Positions 1 to 10,874 of a stretch of DNA of 64,000 bases are shown in pieces (position 1 is the first letter of the stretch; each line of letters opens with the position of its first letter). The stretch is from Shinisaurus crocodilurus (Eukaryota; Chordata; Lepidosauria; Squamata; Shinisauridae). A program made the translations under genes and the position numbers. The stretch is taken from positions 289,638,272-289,702,271 of the forward strand of contig CM037879.1 in assembly GCA_021292165.1 (NCBI GenBank), given 5' to 3'. Under the pieces are notes generated by a model. It made no database searches. It worked only from the letters and a program-made list of their open reading frames with translations, and had not been told where the DNA came from.

Positions 1-360
1 TTAGTGGAGCCCCCCTAACCTAGAAGAGATGGGGCATGCGATGTAATAATTATTTTAGGCTGCTTCTGATCTTCTTGGATACTCTGTGCAAAGCGGACAC
101 GGTAGCGCTGTTAGAGCAGTGGGCCCTCCGCTGAACTTGGGGCCCGGGCAAATGCCCAATCTTCCTACCCTCTGGAGCCAGCCCTGGGGTGGGGGGAACA
201 CAAGCAAGGTGGCGGCAGGCAGATGGCAAGACACCCTCTGGATTTATTCCACCTGGCTTTGGCTGGGCAAGAAACTGAGCAGCATGAGCGTCATGTTTAT
301 GGTGTTGCATATATTCTAGATATATTTTATTATATTTTATGCTGGTTAAACTTGCTTTAA
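1..360. other. Unassigned sequence
   Basis: No gene or repeat recognised. The first 280 bases are moderately GC-rich and the last 80 are AT-rich. Short open frames lack any family signature. Confidence 0.4.
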
Positions 361-372
361 TTGGTCAAAGAT

Positions 373-632
373 TATGGATATTTATTTATTTATTTATTGT
401 TTTTGTATTATATTTATATCCCGCCTTTTTTCCTGCAAGGAACCTGAGGCTTACATAATCCTCCTCCTCCTCTCCATTTTTTCCTCACATCAACCCTGTG
501 AGGTAGGCCAGGCTGAGAGTCAGCGACTGGCCCAAAATCAGCCAGTGAGTTTCATGGTGGAGCGGGGACTAGAACCCGGATCGCCCGAGTCCCAGTCCAG
601 CACTCTCACCACTACGCCACACTGGCTCTCAG
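373..632 (-). mobile_element. tRNA-derived SINE with LINE-like tail (family S1)
   Basis: Read on the minus strand it has a tRNA-like head with A box TGGCGTAGTGG and B box resembling GGTTCTAGTCC, then a MIR/CORE-like middle (cctcacagggttg), then a tail with 'ggcgggatataaa' and a (TTTA)n-type run, here at the left end. The same order recurs at 5449, 21511, 27470, 30500 and 44625. No intact TSD was identified. Confidence 0.85.
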
Positions 633-714
633 TGCCACTGTTAATATTGTTTTAAATCTAAAGCTGCTGAAAGGGCTCTTTTGAGTCCAATAAATATGCC
701 AGTTTTTAGTAAAA

Positions 715-1497
715 TTAGAGGCGATTAAGGAGAGACATGACAGCAGTTTTCAAATATCTGATGGGCAGCAAGTTGGAGCAGACCTGTTCTCTGTTGCCCC
801 AACGGGTGGAAATTGTAAGGAAGTGAATTTTGGCTAAACATTAGGAGAAACTTCCTAAGGGTAAGAGCGGTTTGACAATTGGCTTCTCTACACGAGGCAT
901 TCATTGCATGTCTGTGATCCCTCACTCACGGAAGTTTGTGGGGCCTTTTCACAAAGTTGTCATCCTCCAGGGCCTCTCCCGTGTTTTCCAGCGATTTTCA
1001 CGGGGGGGGGGGGGTTAGAGCAAGGAAAGTCCGGTATTGAATTTTCAACCGAAACAAAAGCCTCGTGTAAAGTCGCCATTGCACTATGCTGCGGCTATAC
1101 CGTGGCGCCACCTTGTGGTTGGTTAATAAATATATGGAAAGGCAGAGAAAGACAAACCCGGGGGGGAGGGGGGAAACACCCGTGTAAAGGACGCACTTTT
1201 CTTCCTGCAATGAAAACGGAAGAAGAAGCCTCAGTAAAGCGGTGGGTTAAACCCCTCGTGTAAACCGCCCAGTGGAACAGACAGCTTCAGGCGGTGGTGG
1301 GCTTTCCTGCATTGGAAATATTTAAGCAGAGCCTGATGGAGATCTGTCGGCAGCGCTGGGGCACTCAGGAGCAAGCACCTTGCCGTGTAGATCCTGCACT
1401 GATCAGGGGGTTGGACTACAGGATCTCCAAGATCCCTTTGGACTCAAAGGTTCCGTGTGCTTCTGTGATTCTACACAACCTTGTCTTGCAGGAAAGG
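715..1497 (+). mobile_element. CR1 LINE 3' fragment, split by a DNA element
   Basis: 715-879 and 1271-1497 are consecutive parts of the CR1 ORF2 C-terminus and 3' UTR. The first ends in 'gtttgacaa'. The second resumes at 'agtggaacag' and carries the typical 'gcagggggttggact' 3' signature. The 391-base element at 880-1270 separates them. Many substitutions show this is an old copy. Confidence 0.8.
880..1270. mobile_element. Harbinger-like non-autonomous element D, copy 1
   Basis: The ends form an imperfect inverted repeat (ggcttctctacacgaggc at left, cctcgtgtaaaccgccc at right), and the interior matches the copy at 11334-11707. It lies inside a CR1 with likely 3-bp duplications (aat/agt). No transposase frame is present. 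The superfamily call rests on the GGG end and the TSD length. Confidence 0.65.
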
Positions 1498-1499
1498 TA

Positions 1500-1788
1500 G
1501 AATTGTGATGCACCTCGTGGACCACCGGCCGGTTTCTGCCGGGCCGTTAGCAGCTCTTTTTAATTGCCGATATTCTTGCGAAGGATGCCGCTCTACTACG
1601 CGGATCTTGGTCCAATCCTGCGGGACGCTTCTTCTGTGCGTAGTACGCGGACGTGACTGAAAAGAGATTATAGTTCTGCTTTGTTAATGAGGTTCTGAGC
1701 GCGCCGAATTGCTTCATAGAAGACCTGTCAGTGCTGCCCATTGAACCGTGACTATGGTATTTAGGCTCCACAGAAACGTTGGTTACTT
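1500..1788. other. Unassigned sequence
   Basis: No repeat or coding signature recognised. It contains a pair of short similar segments around 'tactacgcgga' and 'agtacgcggac'. Confidence 0.4.
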
Positions 1789-1789
1789 A

Positions 1790-1809
1790 AGGCACAATCC
1801 TATGCAAAT

Positions 1810-1857
<48 letters not shown>

Positions 1858-1900
1858 GCCTACAACTCCCAGCATGCCCCAGCCAGCATAGCTCCTAATG
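1790..1900. mobile_element. Harbinger-like MITE B remnant with (TAA)n expansion
   Basis: It begins with the family end GGCACAATCCTATGC and is then interrupted by a (TAA)n run at about 1812-1855. It resumes with the core ctacaactcccagcatgcc. The right arm is missing. Confidence 0.6.
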
Positions 1901-1916
1901 TAGGAAGAGATTAGAG

Positions 1917-2051
1917 CAATGTTCTCCAACCTTGGGTCCCCAGATGTTTTTGGCCTACAACTCCCAGCATGCCCCAGCCAGCTACGCTGGCTGGGGCATG
2001 CTGGGAGTTGTAGGCCAAAAACATCTGGGGACCCAAGGTTGGAGGACACTG
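1917..2051. mobile_element. Palindromic hAT MITE A, copy 1
   Basis: This is a 135-base near-perfect hairpin with ends CAATGTTCTCC and GGACACTG and the inner core ctacaactcccagcatgcc in both arms. It is flanked by a perfect 8-bp TSD, gattagag (1909-1916 and 2052-2059). The TSD length and CA..TG ends point to the hAT superfamily. Confidence 0.9.
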
Positions 2052-2405
2052 GATTAGAGGGAGGGGCAAGTCCGGGTGGCATTTATGGGGGCAGTGTTCA
2101 GTTAACGTGGCCTCAGTGGCACAGAGTGCCTCCTCCTACCAGCTTCGGCTGGTGGCTCCGCTATGCCCCTATCTGGACAGGGATAACCTACCTTCAGCCG
2201 CCTATGCTCTGGTAACCTCCCGGTTAGATTATTGCAATGCGCTCTGCTTCAGAAACGGTGGCTTGTTTAAAATGCGGTGGCCAGACTGAGATAACAGGGA
2301 CCAGGATGTCTGAGCATGTAACACGGATTCTGGCCCACTTGCAGTGGCTGCCTGTATGTTTCCAAACCCCATTCGAGGTTCTGGTTTTGACCTACAAAGC
2401 CTTAA

Positions 2406-2640
2406 AGGTGGTGAGAGTGTTGGACTGAGAGACCCAGGAGATCCGGGTTTGAGTCCCCACTCAGCCATGAAGCTCACTGGGTGACTTTGGGCCACTTGCT
2501 GACTCTCAGCCTAACCTACCTCACAGGGTTGTTGTGAGGATAACGTGGAGAAGAGGAGGATCATGTTAGCCACCTTGGGTTCCTTGCATGGGGAAAAAAG
2601 GGTGGGATATAAATGTAATAATAAATGAATATATGGCTCG
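2406..2640 (+). mobile_element. SINE S1, 5'-truncated, inside L2
   Basis: It starts within the tRNA head (gtggtgagagtgttggact), has the B box ggtttgagtcc, the middle cctcacagggttgttgtgag and a 'gggatataaa' tail. L2 sequence continues on both sides. Confidence 0.85.
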
Positions 2641-2901
2641 GGACTGAAATACCTGATGGAACGCCTCTCCCAGTATGAACCCACCCATACACTATGATCA
2701 ACATTTGAGGCCTTCCTCTGAGGGAGGTTCAGCGGATAGCAACGAGAGGAGGGACTTCTCGGTGGTGGCCCCCTGATTGTGGAATTCTCTCTCCAGTGAG
2801 GCCTACCTGGCCACAAGCACTGTCATCTTTTCGATGCCAGCCAGGTGAAGACTTTACTTCCAGGCATTTGAGGGCGGCATATGTTGCGGCTGCCTAATTT
2901 A

Positions 2902-3022
2902 GGGCACACAATCCTATGCAAGTTTAGACAGAAAAAAGGCTGACAACTCCCAGCTACACTGGCTGGGGCATGCTGGGAGTTGTTGGCCTATTTTCTGTCT
3001 AGACTTGCATAGGATTGCGCCC
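2902..3022. mobile_element. Harbinger-like MITE B, copy with TTA TSD
   Basis: The inverted ends GGGCACACAATCCTATGCA and TGCATAGGATTGCGCCC are flanked by TTA on both sides (2899-2901 and 3023-3025), as in PIF/Harbinger elements. The inner hairpin holds the acaactcccag core. It has no coding capacity. Confidence 0.8.
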
Positions 3023-3138
3023 TTAGTTGTTTTACTGTTTCTTAGCATTTTAAAGTGTTTAAATTGTTTAAATTTTGTGTATGTTTTAACCCTTGCTGTA
3101 AGATACCTTCAGTCTTTTTTAGAGAAAGGTGCCTAATA

Positions 3139-3140
<2 letters not shown>

Positions 3141-3175
<35 letters not shown>

Positions 3176-3176
3176 A

Positions 3177-3224
<48 letters not shown>
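3141..3224. repeat. (TTG)n then (AAT)n microsatellite
   Basis: Two abutting trinucleotide runs follow the L2 3' end, consistent with an expanded LINE tail. Confidence 0.95.
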
Positions 3225-3239
3225 CAACCACTCACTGTA

Positions 3240-3775
3240 CAGCTGAACCACCAAGTTTCTAATACAAACAGCAAGGCAGACGATGCAAGACGGGAAACCT
3301 TCTGGAGTGCGCACAGAGTTCCTCGTCTCGCAGAACCAGCGGCAGGCCTGACCCCTTTTCCCGCCTCCCTTCTTCCCCATGCCCGCCGCCACTCCCGGGG
3401 CTGGCGATTCATTGCGCACAGCCTGGCCTCAGCCCCGGCACGGCCCCAGAGGGCTAATCTAACGTGCAACTGGGAGTTACCTTTGAGGGGTTGCCAAGAT
3501 AACCTCAGCTGAGCGGCTGTTTGTTCAGGAGCCTCCCTGATTTCGACTGCCTTCTCGCGCACGCCGCCGTTTCTCCTTGCCTAGAGGACGCCCTTCTTCT
3601 GGACCTGAGCTGGCTTCCGTCAAACTTGTGGTGCGACCGGAGTAGTCTGCGGCCGGCACGAGGAGCAGCAAGACCTGAACCAGTGCTTTGGCGTAGTAAT
3701 GGACCGAAGGAAGGCAAACAAGCAGACTCAGTCCAGAGAAAAAGGAGTGTGCAGCTTATTCTAAAAGGCTGAAAT
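3240..3775. other. GC- and CpG-rich unassigned segment
   Basis: CpG-rich between about 3300 and 3690, unlike its flanks, with no recognised repeat or long conserved frame. It could be an orphan CpG island or the interior of an unrecognised element. Confidence 0.35.
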
Positions 3776-4330
3776 GCCTCACCACAGGCTTAGTTACTGG
3801 CAGTACGAGCTTGAAGCTATGATATGCTGCCAACTTCAGTGGACCGGTCATGTTGTTCGAATGCCTGACTGCCGTCTCCCAAAGCAGTTACTTTACTCCC
3901 AACTCAAGGATGGAAAGCAGAATATCGGTGGTCAATATAAGAGGTTTAAAGATGTTCATAAGGCTAATCTAAAAAAATGCAATATAAACATCGAGAACTG
4001 GGAAGCTCTGGCCCATGAACGATCTAAATGGAGGTTGGCCTTTCACAAAGGTTCCATGGACTTTGAAGAAGCCCGAGTGCAAGGTGAAAGGGAGAAACGT
4101 GCTAAGCGAAAAGCACGTCAAATGAATCCTTTACAGGACCATCTTCCATCTGGTAACCTGTGTCCTCACTGTGGGAAGCTGTGTGGATCTAGAATTGGCC
4201 TCCACAGTCACTTACGGACCCATCGCTAGAGTCTACACAATCTTCTTTAGAATTTCCTTCCTTTTATCCCGGAAGACAATCTTACTCGGTCACGAGTGAT
4301 CGCCTGATGATGATTATGATGATGATGATG
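3774..4330 (+). mobile_element. LINE ORF2 C-terminus with C2H2 finger, copy 1
   Basis: A 151-codon open frame resembles the C-terminal end of a non-LTR retrotransposon ORF2 (QLQWTGHVVRMPD; RLPKQLLY; GGQYKRFKD). It ends in a C-x2-C-x12-H-x3-H zinc finger (CPHCGK..HSHLRTH). After the stop comes a short UTR ending 'gtcacgagtgatcgcct' and then a (GAT)n run. The reverse transcriptase core is absent. I cannot name the clade with confidence; R4/Dong-like or RTE-like are options. It is not a host gene, as two more copies lie at 7191 and 23029. Confidence 0.75.
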
Positions 4331-4394
4331 CGGGGTGGGTGTGTATTTTTGGCCCCGTTCCTTTGGCCTATGGCCCTGCGCCCTTTGAGTTAAA

Positions 4395-4690
4395 CTATGG
4401 AGTTCACTTCCACAAGATGTCGTGATGGCCACCAATTTGGAGGGCTTGAAAAGGGGATTGGTCAAACTCATAGAGGAGAAGGCTATCCATGGCTAATAGA
4501 CCTGATGGCTATATGCTACCTCCAGTATCAGAGGCAGTATGCTGGGGAACATGGGCGGGAAGGTGCTGTTGCCCTCATGTCCTGCTTGTGGGTTTCCTGT
4601 GAGCAGCTGGTTGGCCACTGTATGAACAGAATGCTGGACTAGATGGACCCTTGGTCTGATCCAGCATGGCTCCTCTTACGTTCTTATATT
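4395..4690 (+). mobile_element. CR1/L3-type LINE 3' end
   Basis: It carries the block 'ctacctccagtatcagaggc' and the terminal 'ggactagatggacccttgg' and 'ctgatccagca'. Related blocks occur at 11770, 21035, 25320, 44262, 57120 and 61776. Confidence 0.75.
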
Positions 4691-5445
4691 AAAGACAATT
4701 CCAAAAGAAAACCCATGGTGGTCTTTCATAACTCTCATCCAAGTGTTTGCTGTTTGCAGCCTTCATCCCTGGCAAATTTACTGTGGCGACAGAAAGACAA
4801 ATGGGGTTGAACTTCTCACGAGGAGCAGGTTGTTCCAGGGGGAGATCTTGGCCAGAGCCAGCAAAGGGAATTAGAAAGTGATGACAAATATATGTCTGTC
4901 TCCCTCGGCTCCGTGCAGCTTTGAAACGCTTTCGGCCCACGAGGAGCGAAACAAGACGCACGCCAGTAATCCTTCCATGGCTGCACGGTGACAGGGAACA
5001 TGGCTCAATTTGGAGCTCAGAGATTGGGTTAAGTATAACTGTGGCTTTAACAAGCTCGACTTTCAAATATTTACAGTGGAGCTGCATTGGTTCGCAACAG
5101 AAAGGCACACAAATCAGCAACTGCTATAAAATATCGTTTGATTTACACCGGGAATCCCACACTTTCAGGTTGGTTTGGATTAGGTACCTGGGGGGGGGAG
5201 GGAAGTGAGTTTATTGCATAACAGATTGGCTGGAAAGTGGAGCTGATCCTTCGAAGGAGCCATGTTTGGTCTTGCGTTTTGGCACGCACGCAAAACACAC
5301 GTGAAATGCAGGTTTGCCTTTCGAGGTCGGATCCAAGGCAGGCCACCCAAAGCTGCTGCTGCGTGGGAGAACACATGGCTGCTACCAGCGGCGGTTTTTC
5401 CTCTACGTGCAGGCGGGCAGCGCCCCCAACAGAGACGCTCCCCAG
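4691..5445. other. Unassigned sequence, few repeats
   Basis: No known repeat family and no splice-bounded frame that I can support. Balanced composition with a G run near 5190. Confidence 0.4.
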
Positions 5446-5448
5446 TGT

Positions 5449-5692
5449 TTATTTATTTATTTATTTTTATTTATTATATTTATACCCCGCCTTTTTTCCT
5501 GCAAGGAACCCAAGGCAGCTTACATAATCCTCCTCCTCTTCTCCATCTTATCCTCACAACAACCCTGTGAGGTAGGTTAGGCTGAGAGTCAGTGACTGGC
5601 CCAAAGTCACCCAGTGAGTTTCATGGCCGAGCGGGGACTGGAACCCGGGTCTCCCGAGTCCCAGGCCAACACTCTCACCGCTACGCCACACA
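5449..5692 (-). mobile_element. SINE S1
   Basis: The tail (tttatataccccgcc-type) is at left and the tRNA head (ctacgccacac) at right, so it lies on the minus strand. The copy is well preserved over head, middle and tail. Confidence 0.88.
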
Positions 5693-5799
5693 GTGTTATA
5701 GGGATCCTTTGCTAGCCTTTGCCTGCTACCCAACTCACACACACACACACCCCGTGAATCTCGTCAGTAATGCCTAGTAAAATAAATGTGTGATGATGT

Positions 5800-6320
5800 G
5801 TAACGTCATTTGCACCCGGCCGGCATTTCTCTGCCTGCTGCTGCAAGCAGCGGTCATTGAACGTCATGGCACCCTATGGGCTTGTTCGCACGACACGGGA
5901 ACCGCGGGGGAGCAGAAGTCCAGGGGTGCCTCCGCGGGAGGGACGCACGCAAAAGGGACCATGGTCGGTAGAGGGGTAAGCCCCTACCGTGCGTGGCCGC
6001 CGTGCGAACAGCGGGCGGCCGTCCCGCGCGGCGTCCGCACAGAGTTGGCTGCCCAGAGCAGCCGGAGCTGCCGCTGCTCCAGCCCGTAGGGGCAAACGGC
6101 CCCTTTGGGCATCCCGGGGCCCTGCCCCCTAGCGCCGGGAGGCCCGCATTGCGGTGCGGGGACTGCGGGCTCCGCCCACGTGTGCAGGGTGCAGGTCGTC
6201 TGCGGCGCCTCACCAGACCCCGCGGATCGCCCCGTGGTGGTGCCTCCCCCGCCCGCAGCCTGGGTCGCAGCCGCAGCCCTATCACACGAACACTGTTGGT
6301 TTCATGTATGATGCCTCCGG
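5800..6320. other. CpG-rich segment with possible terminal inverted repeats
   Basis: Strongly GC- and CpG-rich. The margins gggcttgttcgcacgac (about 5878) and tcacacgaacac (about 6280) are roughly inverted copies, so it may be a short DNA transposon. No frame has family similarity. Confidence 0.35.
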
Positions 6321-6483
6321 GGTCTGACGGCCCCTGGCATCCCCAGTTAAAAGGGTCTCAGTTTGCAGGCCCGGGAGGTGCACACACCCACCCACCAATG
6401 GATTGACTCAGCACCCTCAGCAGAAAGGATGTCTTTTGACCCCCCGCAACTTACTCTACTTCCTGGAATGCCTGCTTAATTTA

Positions 6484-6651
6484 CAGTATTTTTCCATGTA
6501 TAAGACTATACTTTTCCCTAAAATCGCTAGACTAAAAATTGAGGGTCGTCTTATACACGGAAGTAAGCCAAGGAGAGAACCGTGCAGTTGCAAAACTGCC
6601 CAGTGGGGGGCGTCTTATACATGGGGGCGTCTTATAGACGGAAAAATACGG
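6484..6651. mobile_element. Tc1/mariner-like MITE
   Basis: The inverted ends CAGTATTTTTCC and GGAAAAATACGG are flanked by TA on each side (6482-6483, 6652-6653). The subterminal 'tataagac' and 'gtcttata' are also inverted. 168 bases, non-coding. Confidence 0.75.
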
Positions 6652-6689
6652 TAGTACATGGGGGGGGGGTGGTTACGTCACCTTTTTTC

Positions 6690-6910
6690 TTTCCCCTTTT
6701 TAACCCGTCTAGTTTTTATAACCTTGTTCTTCGTAGCTCTTTCAGTAATTTTTAAATGGTTTTTAAATTTTAGATGTCTAATAGTAGTGGCATTTTCATT
6801 GGATGTTTTTATTGTTTGTATTTTATATGGCATTTTATTGTGTTTCATAATTGTTGTAAACCGCCCAGAGAGCTTCGGCTATCGGGCGGTATAGAAATGG
6901 TGAAGATGAA

Positions 6911-6957
<47 letters not shown>
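6690..6957 (+). mobile_element. L2 LINE 3' UTR end plus (GAT)n
   Basis: It carries the L2 terminal signature 'gtaaaccgcccagagagctt' and 'gggcggtatagaaat', followed by a trinucleotide (GAT)n run at about 6903-6957. Only the UTR survives. Confidence 0.8.
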
Positions 6958-7190
6958 CATTCCGTTTGCAAAAAATGGCTGCCCGCCTCCATGCCATGCC
7001 CCTCCCGGTAGATAGCACCCTGTAATTGCCCAATTATAAAGCTGACCCAGAGCAGCCAACTCTCTCCCCCCTCGAGTCACGTAGGCCCCGTGCCAGCCCC
7101 CAAATGTCAGGGCCCCCCCTGCTGCCGCTGGTGTCCCAGCAGGGCCCACCAGCACTTGATGGCTGCCTTGGAACCCCAGCCGTGACCTTA
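6958..7190. other. Unassigned sequence
   Basis: No repeat family recognised. C-rich around 7060-7150. Confidence 0.35.
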
Positions 7191-7475
7191 CTGGAGGTTG
7201 GCCTTTCACAAAGGTTCTATGGACTTTGAAGAAGCCCGAGTGCAAGGTGAAAGGGAGAAACGTGCTAGGCGAAAAGCACGTCAAATGAATCCTTTACAGG
7301 ACCATCTTCCATCTGGTAACCTGTGTCCTCACTGTGGGAAGCTGTGTGGATCTAGAATTGGCCTCCACAGTCACTTACGGACCCATCGCTAGAGTCTACA
7401 CAATCTTCTTTAGAATGTCCTCCTTTTATCCCGGAAGACAATCTTACTCGGTCACGAGTGATCGCCTGATGATGA
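7191..7475 (+). mobile_element. LINE ORF2 C-terminus with C2H2 finger, copy 2 (5'-truncated)
   Basis: It is nearly identical to 4030-4310, starting abruptly at 'ggaggttggcc' and keeping the zinc finger, stop and 'gtcacgagtgatcgcct' end, followed by gatgatg. The abrupt start fits 5' truncation during target-primed integration. Confidence 0.8.
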
Positions 7476-7720
7476 CACAAGAGTAGCAGTGGCGGGCACG
7501 CAGGCAGGTCCATTTCCCACAGTACCCCAGAGCAATTCTGTGTGTGTGTGGGGATGGGGGCATCGTGTGAAATTGAAACGGCCACCTAATGCTGCAGTCA
7601 CCAAGGAAGCCCCCGGCTGGAACCACACTGATGTAGGCCCACCAGAGTGCACTTTGCTGCTCCCCCCGCCCCCCAAAGCTGGATCCAGCCCTACTCTCTA
7701 ACCGCAGCACTCTTTATTCC
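7476..7720. other. Unassigned sequence
   Basis: No family recognised. A short TG-rich patch lies at about 7540-7556. Confidence 0.35.
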
Positions 7721-7724
7721 AGTT

Positions 7725-7820
7725 GTGGGCCTCCAGATCCCTCACCACTGGCTGCACTGACTAGGGCTGATGGGAGTTGTCAGGCAAAACATCTGGGGAG
7801 CCTCTCGTGGCCCACCCCTG
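7725..7820. mobile_element. Degenerate hAT-type palindromic MITE (family J)
   Basis: A worn hairpin with 'gggcctccagat' at left and 'gatgggagttgt..aaaacatctgggg' at right. Ends are too mutated for a TSD. Confidence 0.5.
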
Positions 7821-7907
7821 CTTGATACAGCAGTGAGACGGCAGAGGCGAAGCTGAGCGATCCTTACTTATGAATCACAATATAGGCAACATTTCTTCCA
7901 TACTAGC

Positions 7908-8396
7908 CAGGACCGGTGCAGGGCAGTTTGGCGCCCCAGGCGAAAAAATATTTAGTGCCCCCCCCCTCTCCAAAGCAAAAAAACAACAACCCTGCGCCGC
8001 CACCACCAACCTACCTTCCCCCCCCCGCCCTGGCCGCGGCGGCGGCGGCGGCTGCTGCTGCTGCGGCTGCTGCGACGAAGGTAGGTGACGGGGGGGTGAC
8101 GGGGGGGTTGGGGGGGTGGCGATGGCGGTGGGAGGCGCAGCGGCAGCGAGTGAGTGGGAGGGCGGAGGGCGAGGGGAGGCGCAGCGGCGAGCGGGCGAGC
8201 GAGCGAGCGGGTGGGCGTGGGGAGGCGCGGCGGCGGCGGCGGCAGGCAGGAGGGTGGGGAGGCGGAGGCCTGGCGGGGGCGGCGCAGCGGCAGCGAAGAG
8301 GAGCGCAGCGTTTCCGCGCCCTCTTCAGCCGCGCGCCCTCTTCAGCCGCGCGCCCTAGGCAACCGCCTAGTTGGCCTAGCGGTAGCGCCGGCCCTG
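7908..8396. mobile_element. GC-rich non-autonomous hAT element Q, copy 1
   Basis: The ends CAGGACCGGTGC and GCGCCGGCCCTG are inverted and flanked by a perfect 8-bp TSD, atactagc (7900-7907, 8397-8404). The interior is (GGC/GAG)-rich and gives long meaningless open frames. A 17-base unit around 'ccctcttcagccgcgcg' is duplicated near 8322-8355. Only the ends match copy 2 at 49694. Confidence 0.9.
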
Positions 8397-8404
8397 ATAC
8401 TAGC

Positions 8405-9418
8405 CCTTTCGTCTGGAGCTGCCATCCGCTGTTCACTCCCATTTTCCTGAGGATCTAGATACGTCAATGCCAGCTTGCTGCATTCCAGTGTTCTCTGGGC
8501 TTGTCCCCCTGTCTTTTTTTCAGAGATGATTTATGGCCCATTTCCCCCACTTGAAATGAGTGGAGGAAGGGGGGCTGGCTGGCCCGCCCGCCCGCCACAA
8601 CCCACCCTTTCCTACCCACAAGACCCCCAGAGATCTCAAGGTGCCAGACTGCCAGCCTCAGCTCTGCAATCCTACTTGAATCTCTGTTCAGGGACTTGCC
8701 CTCGACTATAACCTGGATTTAGAGCTGAACCAAGCAGAGCAACCACAAACACCATGTGGGGTAAAAAAACCAAGAAGGTTTTTTCAGGTAGCATATTACA
8801 ACAAAAATAGGGAAATGAGGGAAGGAGCCAAAATAGAGAGACGCTTTGGTACACAGACAGTAGAGCTGCAAAATAACAAAACTGATTCCTTACATCTCCC
8901 AGGCACACACTAGTTACCTGGGGGCCGGTTCCCTTCAGGGTTGGTTTCAGCACAGCCCTGCCACCCGAGGAGACTACCACACCTACCCTAAGGTCCGAGA
9001 TGGGTAGCCCTCCTCTGGGCTTGCCTTTGCCAAAGCCCTCATCCAGCTAATTTCACCAGGAGCTACCTGGGGCCGGATCCTGAGGCCAGCCCGAAGGCTT
9101 GGACCTCCACGCAGCTTGCTGCCATGATCCACAACAACGACACGACGACCAAAGACAAAACTCAAAAGCCACACCTTGGCTATATACCTTTTCCCCCCTC
9201 CCCTCTTCCTTTCTGTAGCTCCGCTGCCTCTAGCCAATCAGGATGAACTTCACCTGGCCAGGCAGGGGAGGGGTGACTCATGTCTACAGGGCTTGAACCC
9301 CAGTTGCATGCCAAAGGGCCTAGCAGACACTGAGACACCAGGGGCCATCAAGAGGAACTGTGCACACCCCGCCCCCCCCAGCCTCTTCCCAGCCTCCAGC
9401 CAGGTTCACACATGAGGA
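8405..9418. other. Repeat-poor unassigned sequence
   Basis: No mobile element recognised and no protein signature in any frame. Confidence 0.4.
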
Positions 9419-9443
9419 GGTGTGTGTGTGTGTGTGTGTGTGT
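9419..9443. repeat. (TG)n microsatellite
   Basis: About twelve TG units. Confidence 0.95.
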
Positions 9444-9444
9444 A

Positions 9445-9905
9445 CAGGCTTTTTCCTCCACAAAATGTAATCGCAGAGTCAGTCAGCCTGTTCAGTGTCA
9501 ACTGGCAAAGCGCTGATGAGGCTCTTCAGGGCTACTGTGCTTATAATTAGAAGCTACCTTTTGAGGCTTCTGCCCTTGTGATTGCTTCTGTTCACTGGGG
9601 TCACAACATCTGTGAATTGCCCCTTAATTGGCTCCTAATTACTCAGTTCCTATTCCCCCGTGGGGGAGCAGGGCTCAGTTTAATTACTGGTTTCCTCTCA
9701 TTATTGTTTTTAATATGCTAATACTATTTTTCAATTTAAAAAAGGGAGGAAGCCAGTGATTAAAGCTCACACACACACACAAACACAAACACAAACACAC
9801 TTTGCTGGGGGGAGGGATTGAGTAATTACAAACCAATTAGTGAAGTAGCAATTCACTAATGTCACATCCATTCTGAAGCAACTACAGAGGCAGAAGCTTC
9901 AAGGA
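9445..9905. promoter_or_regulatory. Candidate conserved non-coding element with TAAT-core motifs
   Basis: A repeat-free stretch with many homeodomain-type cores (ataattag, ttaattgg, ctaattac, tttaattac, gctaatac, agtaattac, caattagtg). Motif clustering alone is weak evidence, because the segment is also AT-rich. Confidence 0.3.
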
Positions 9906-10870
9906 GGAAGCTTCTAAATACAGTTGCAAAGAACCTTCACTAAACAGGACCGACTTTCAAGTAAACATTAGAGAAGGACTTTGGCCACGAGGATGGGCAC
10001 GGCTGGATAACATCGTACTATATTAAGTGCAGTGTAAACCACTATTTTAATTCTACTTCCAGCTAACTGTGGAAAAGCAATACCTCAGAGACGCCGAAAG
10101 GGCCATGACATGGATGCGGCCCAGGCCAGGAGGCCTGTTGTTCTAGCCAGTGGACATGACAATCCATTCCTGTACTGCCTGGCTAATCCCGGACGTCTGG
10201 GATCCCAAAAGGCAACGCAAGGCGACCAAGTAGCTGGAAGAAAGTAGACTTGGCTTTACAGCCATTCCGCATTAGCTGGGCTGCAAAGTTTAATGATGTA
10301 ATCCTTGCTTATGTCTAGAGAAATTAAAAATACAAGGTTGGTGAGGATCCAGTCTCCGTCATGTCGTTGTTTATAGAGGGAGCCCGCCGTCGTCTTTCCC
10401 GGGTTTCCAGTCACATCTGTCTCCCAGCTTTTTCTCTTGGAAGCGATCCAAGGCAAAGGCAAAGGCCACGGCACGGCAAAGAGCCTAAGCCTCTGAGCGA
10501 CACTGAAATACATTTTTAAAAGAACAAGGGGGGGCGGGGAAGGATGTTCTTTTTGTCCGATGCAAAAACCAAGGTCAGGTCTAGGATTGATCTCTGCTAC
10601 AGTGAGATTCTTCTTGACACTATGGGTCTAGCTTACACTTAATGCAGGGCTCCCGTGATCGTATGTTTGATTTTCACCGTTTCAGTGAAATATTTGGATA
10701 TTTTTATTTTATTTTATTTTATTTGTAGCAACAGCAGAAGCCTGAACTGGATCAGAGCAAATGGCACACTGGGAGAGAGGGGTGTTTAAACCTTTCCTCT
10801 CTCTGCTGTTCGGGTTAAACACCTCTCGCCGGGGCAACATCAGTCAGTTCAGACACACAGCCCGCCCCGC
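9906..10870. other. Repeat-poor unassigned sequence
   Basis: No known repeat apart from a short (TTTTA)n run near 10706-10725. No supported coding frame. Confidence 0.4.
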
Positions 10871-10874
10871 AGCT

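Larger units (their letters stand above)
2065..3120 (+). mobile_element. L2 LINE ORF2 C-terminal fragment with nested inserts
   Basis: Translated pieces show L2-clade reverse transcriptase C-terminal signatures (SRLDYCNAL; LAHLQWLPV; VLTYKALK). Then comes a degenerate segment equivalent to the end of ORF2 (ggtgaagac). A SINE lies at 2406-2640 and a Harbinger-like MITE at 2902-3022. Frameshifts and stops show it is dead. Confidence 0.75.

Noticed and set aside
1917..2051. Perfect hairpin as a terminator or structural RNA
   Set aside because: Seven dispersed copies with 8-bp target duplications identify a transposon.
3240..3775. Promoter of an unannotated gene
   Set aside because: CpG-rich, but no first exon, splice donor or conserved frame could be supported. 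Kept only as an unassigned segment.
3774..4229. A zinc-finger host gene
   Set aside because: Two further near-identical copies, one of them inverted, with a common 3' end and microsatellite tails show a LINE fragment.
5800..6320. CpG-island promoter
   Set aside because: The margins look like weak terminal inverted repeats, and no gene follows on either side before SINE and L2 sequence.
6900..6957. Trinucleotide arrays as CRISPR-like or coding repeats
   Set aside because: Uniform 3-base units without spacers are simple microsatellites at LINE tails.
7916..8458. 180-codon open frame rich in Ala, Gly and Arg
   Set aside because: It lies almost entirely inside GC-rich hAT element Q and crosses its right end into unrelated DNA.
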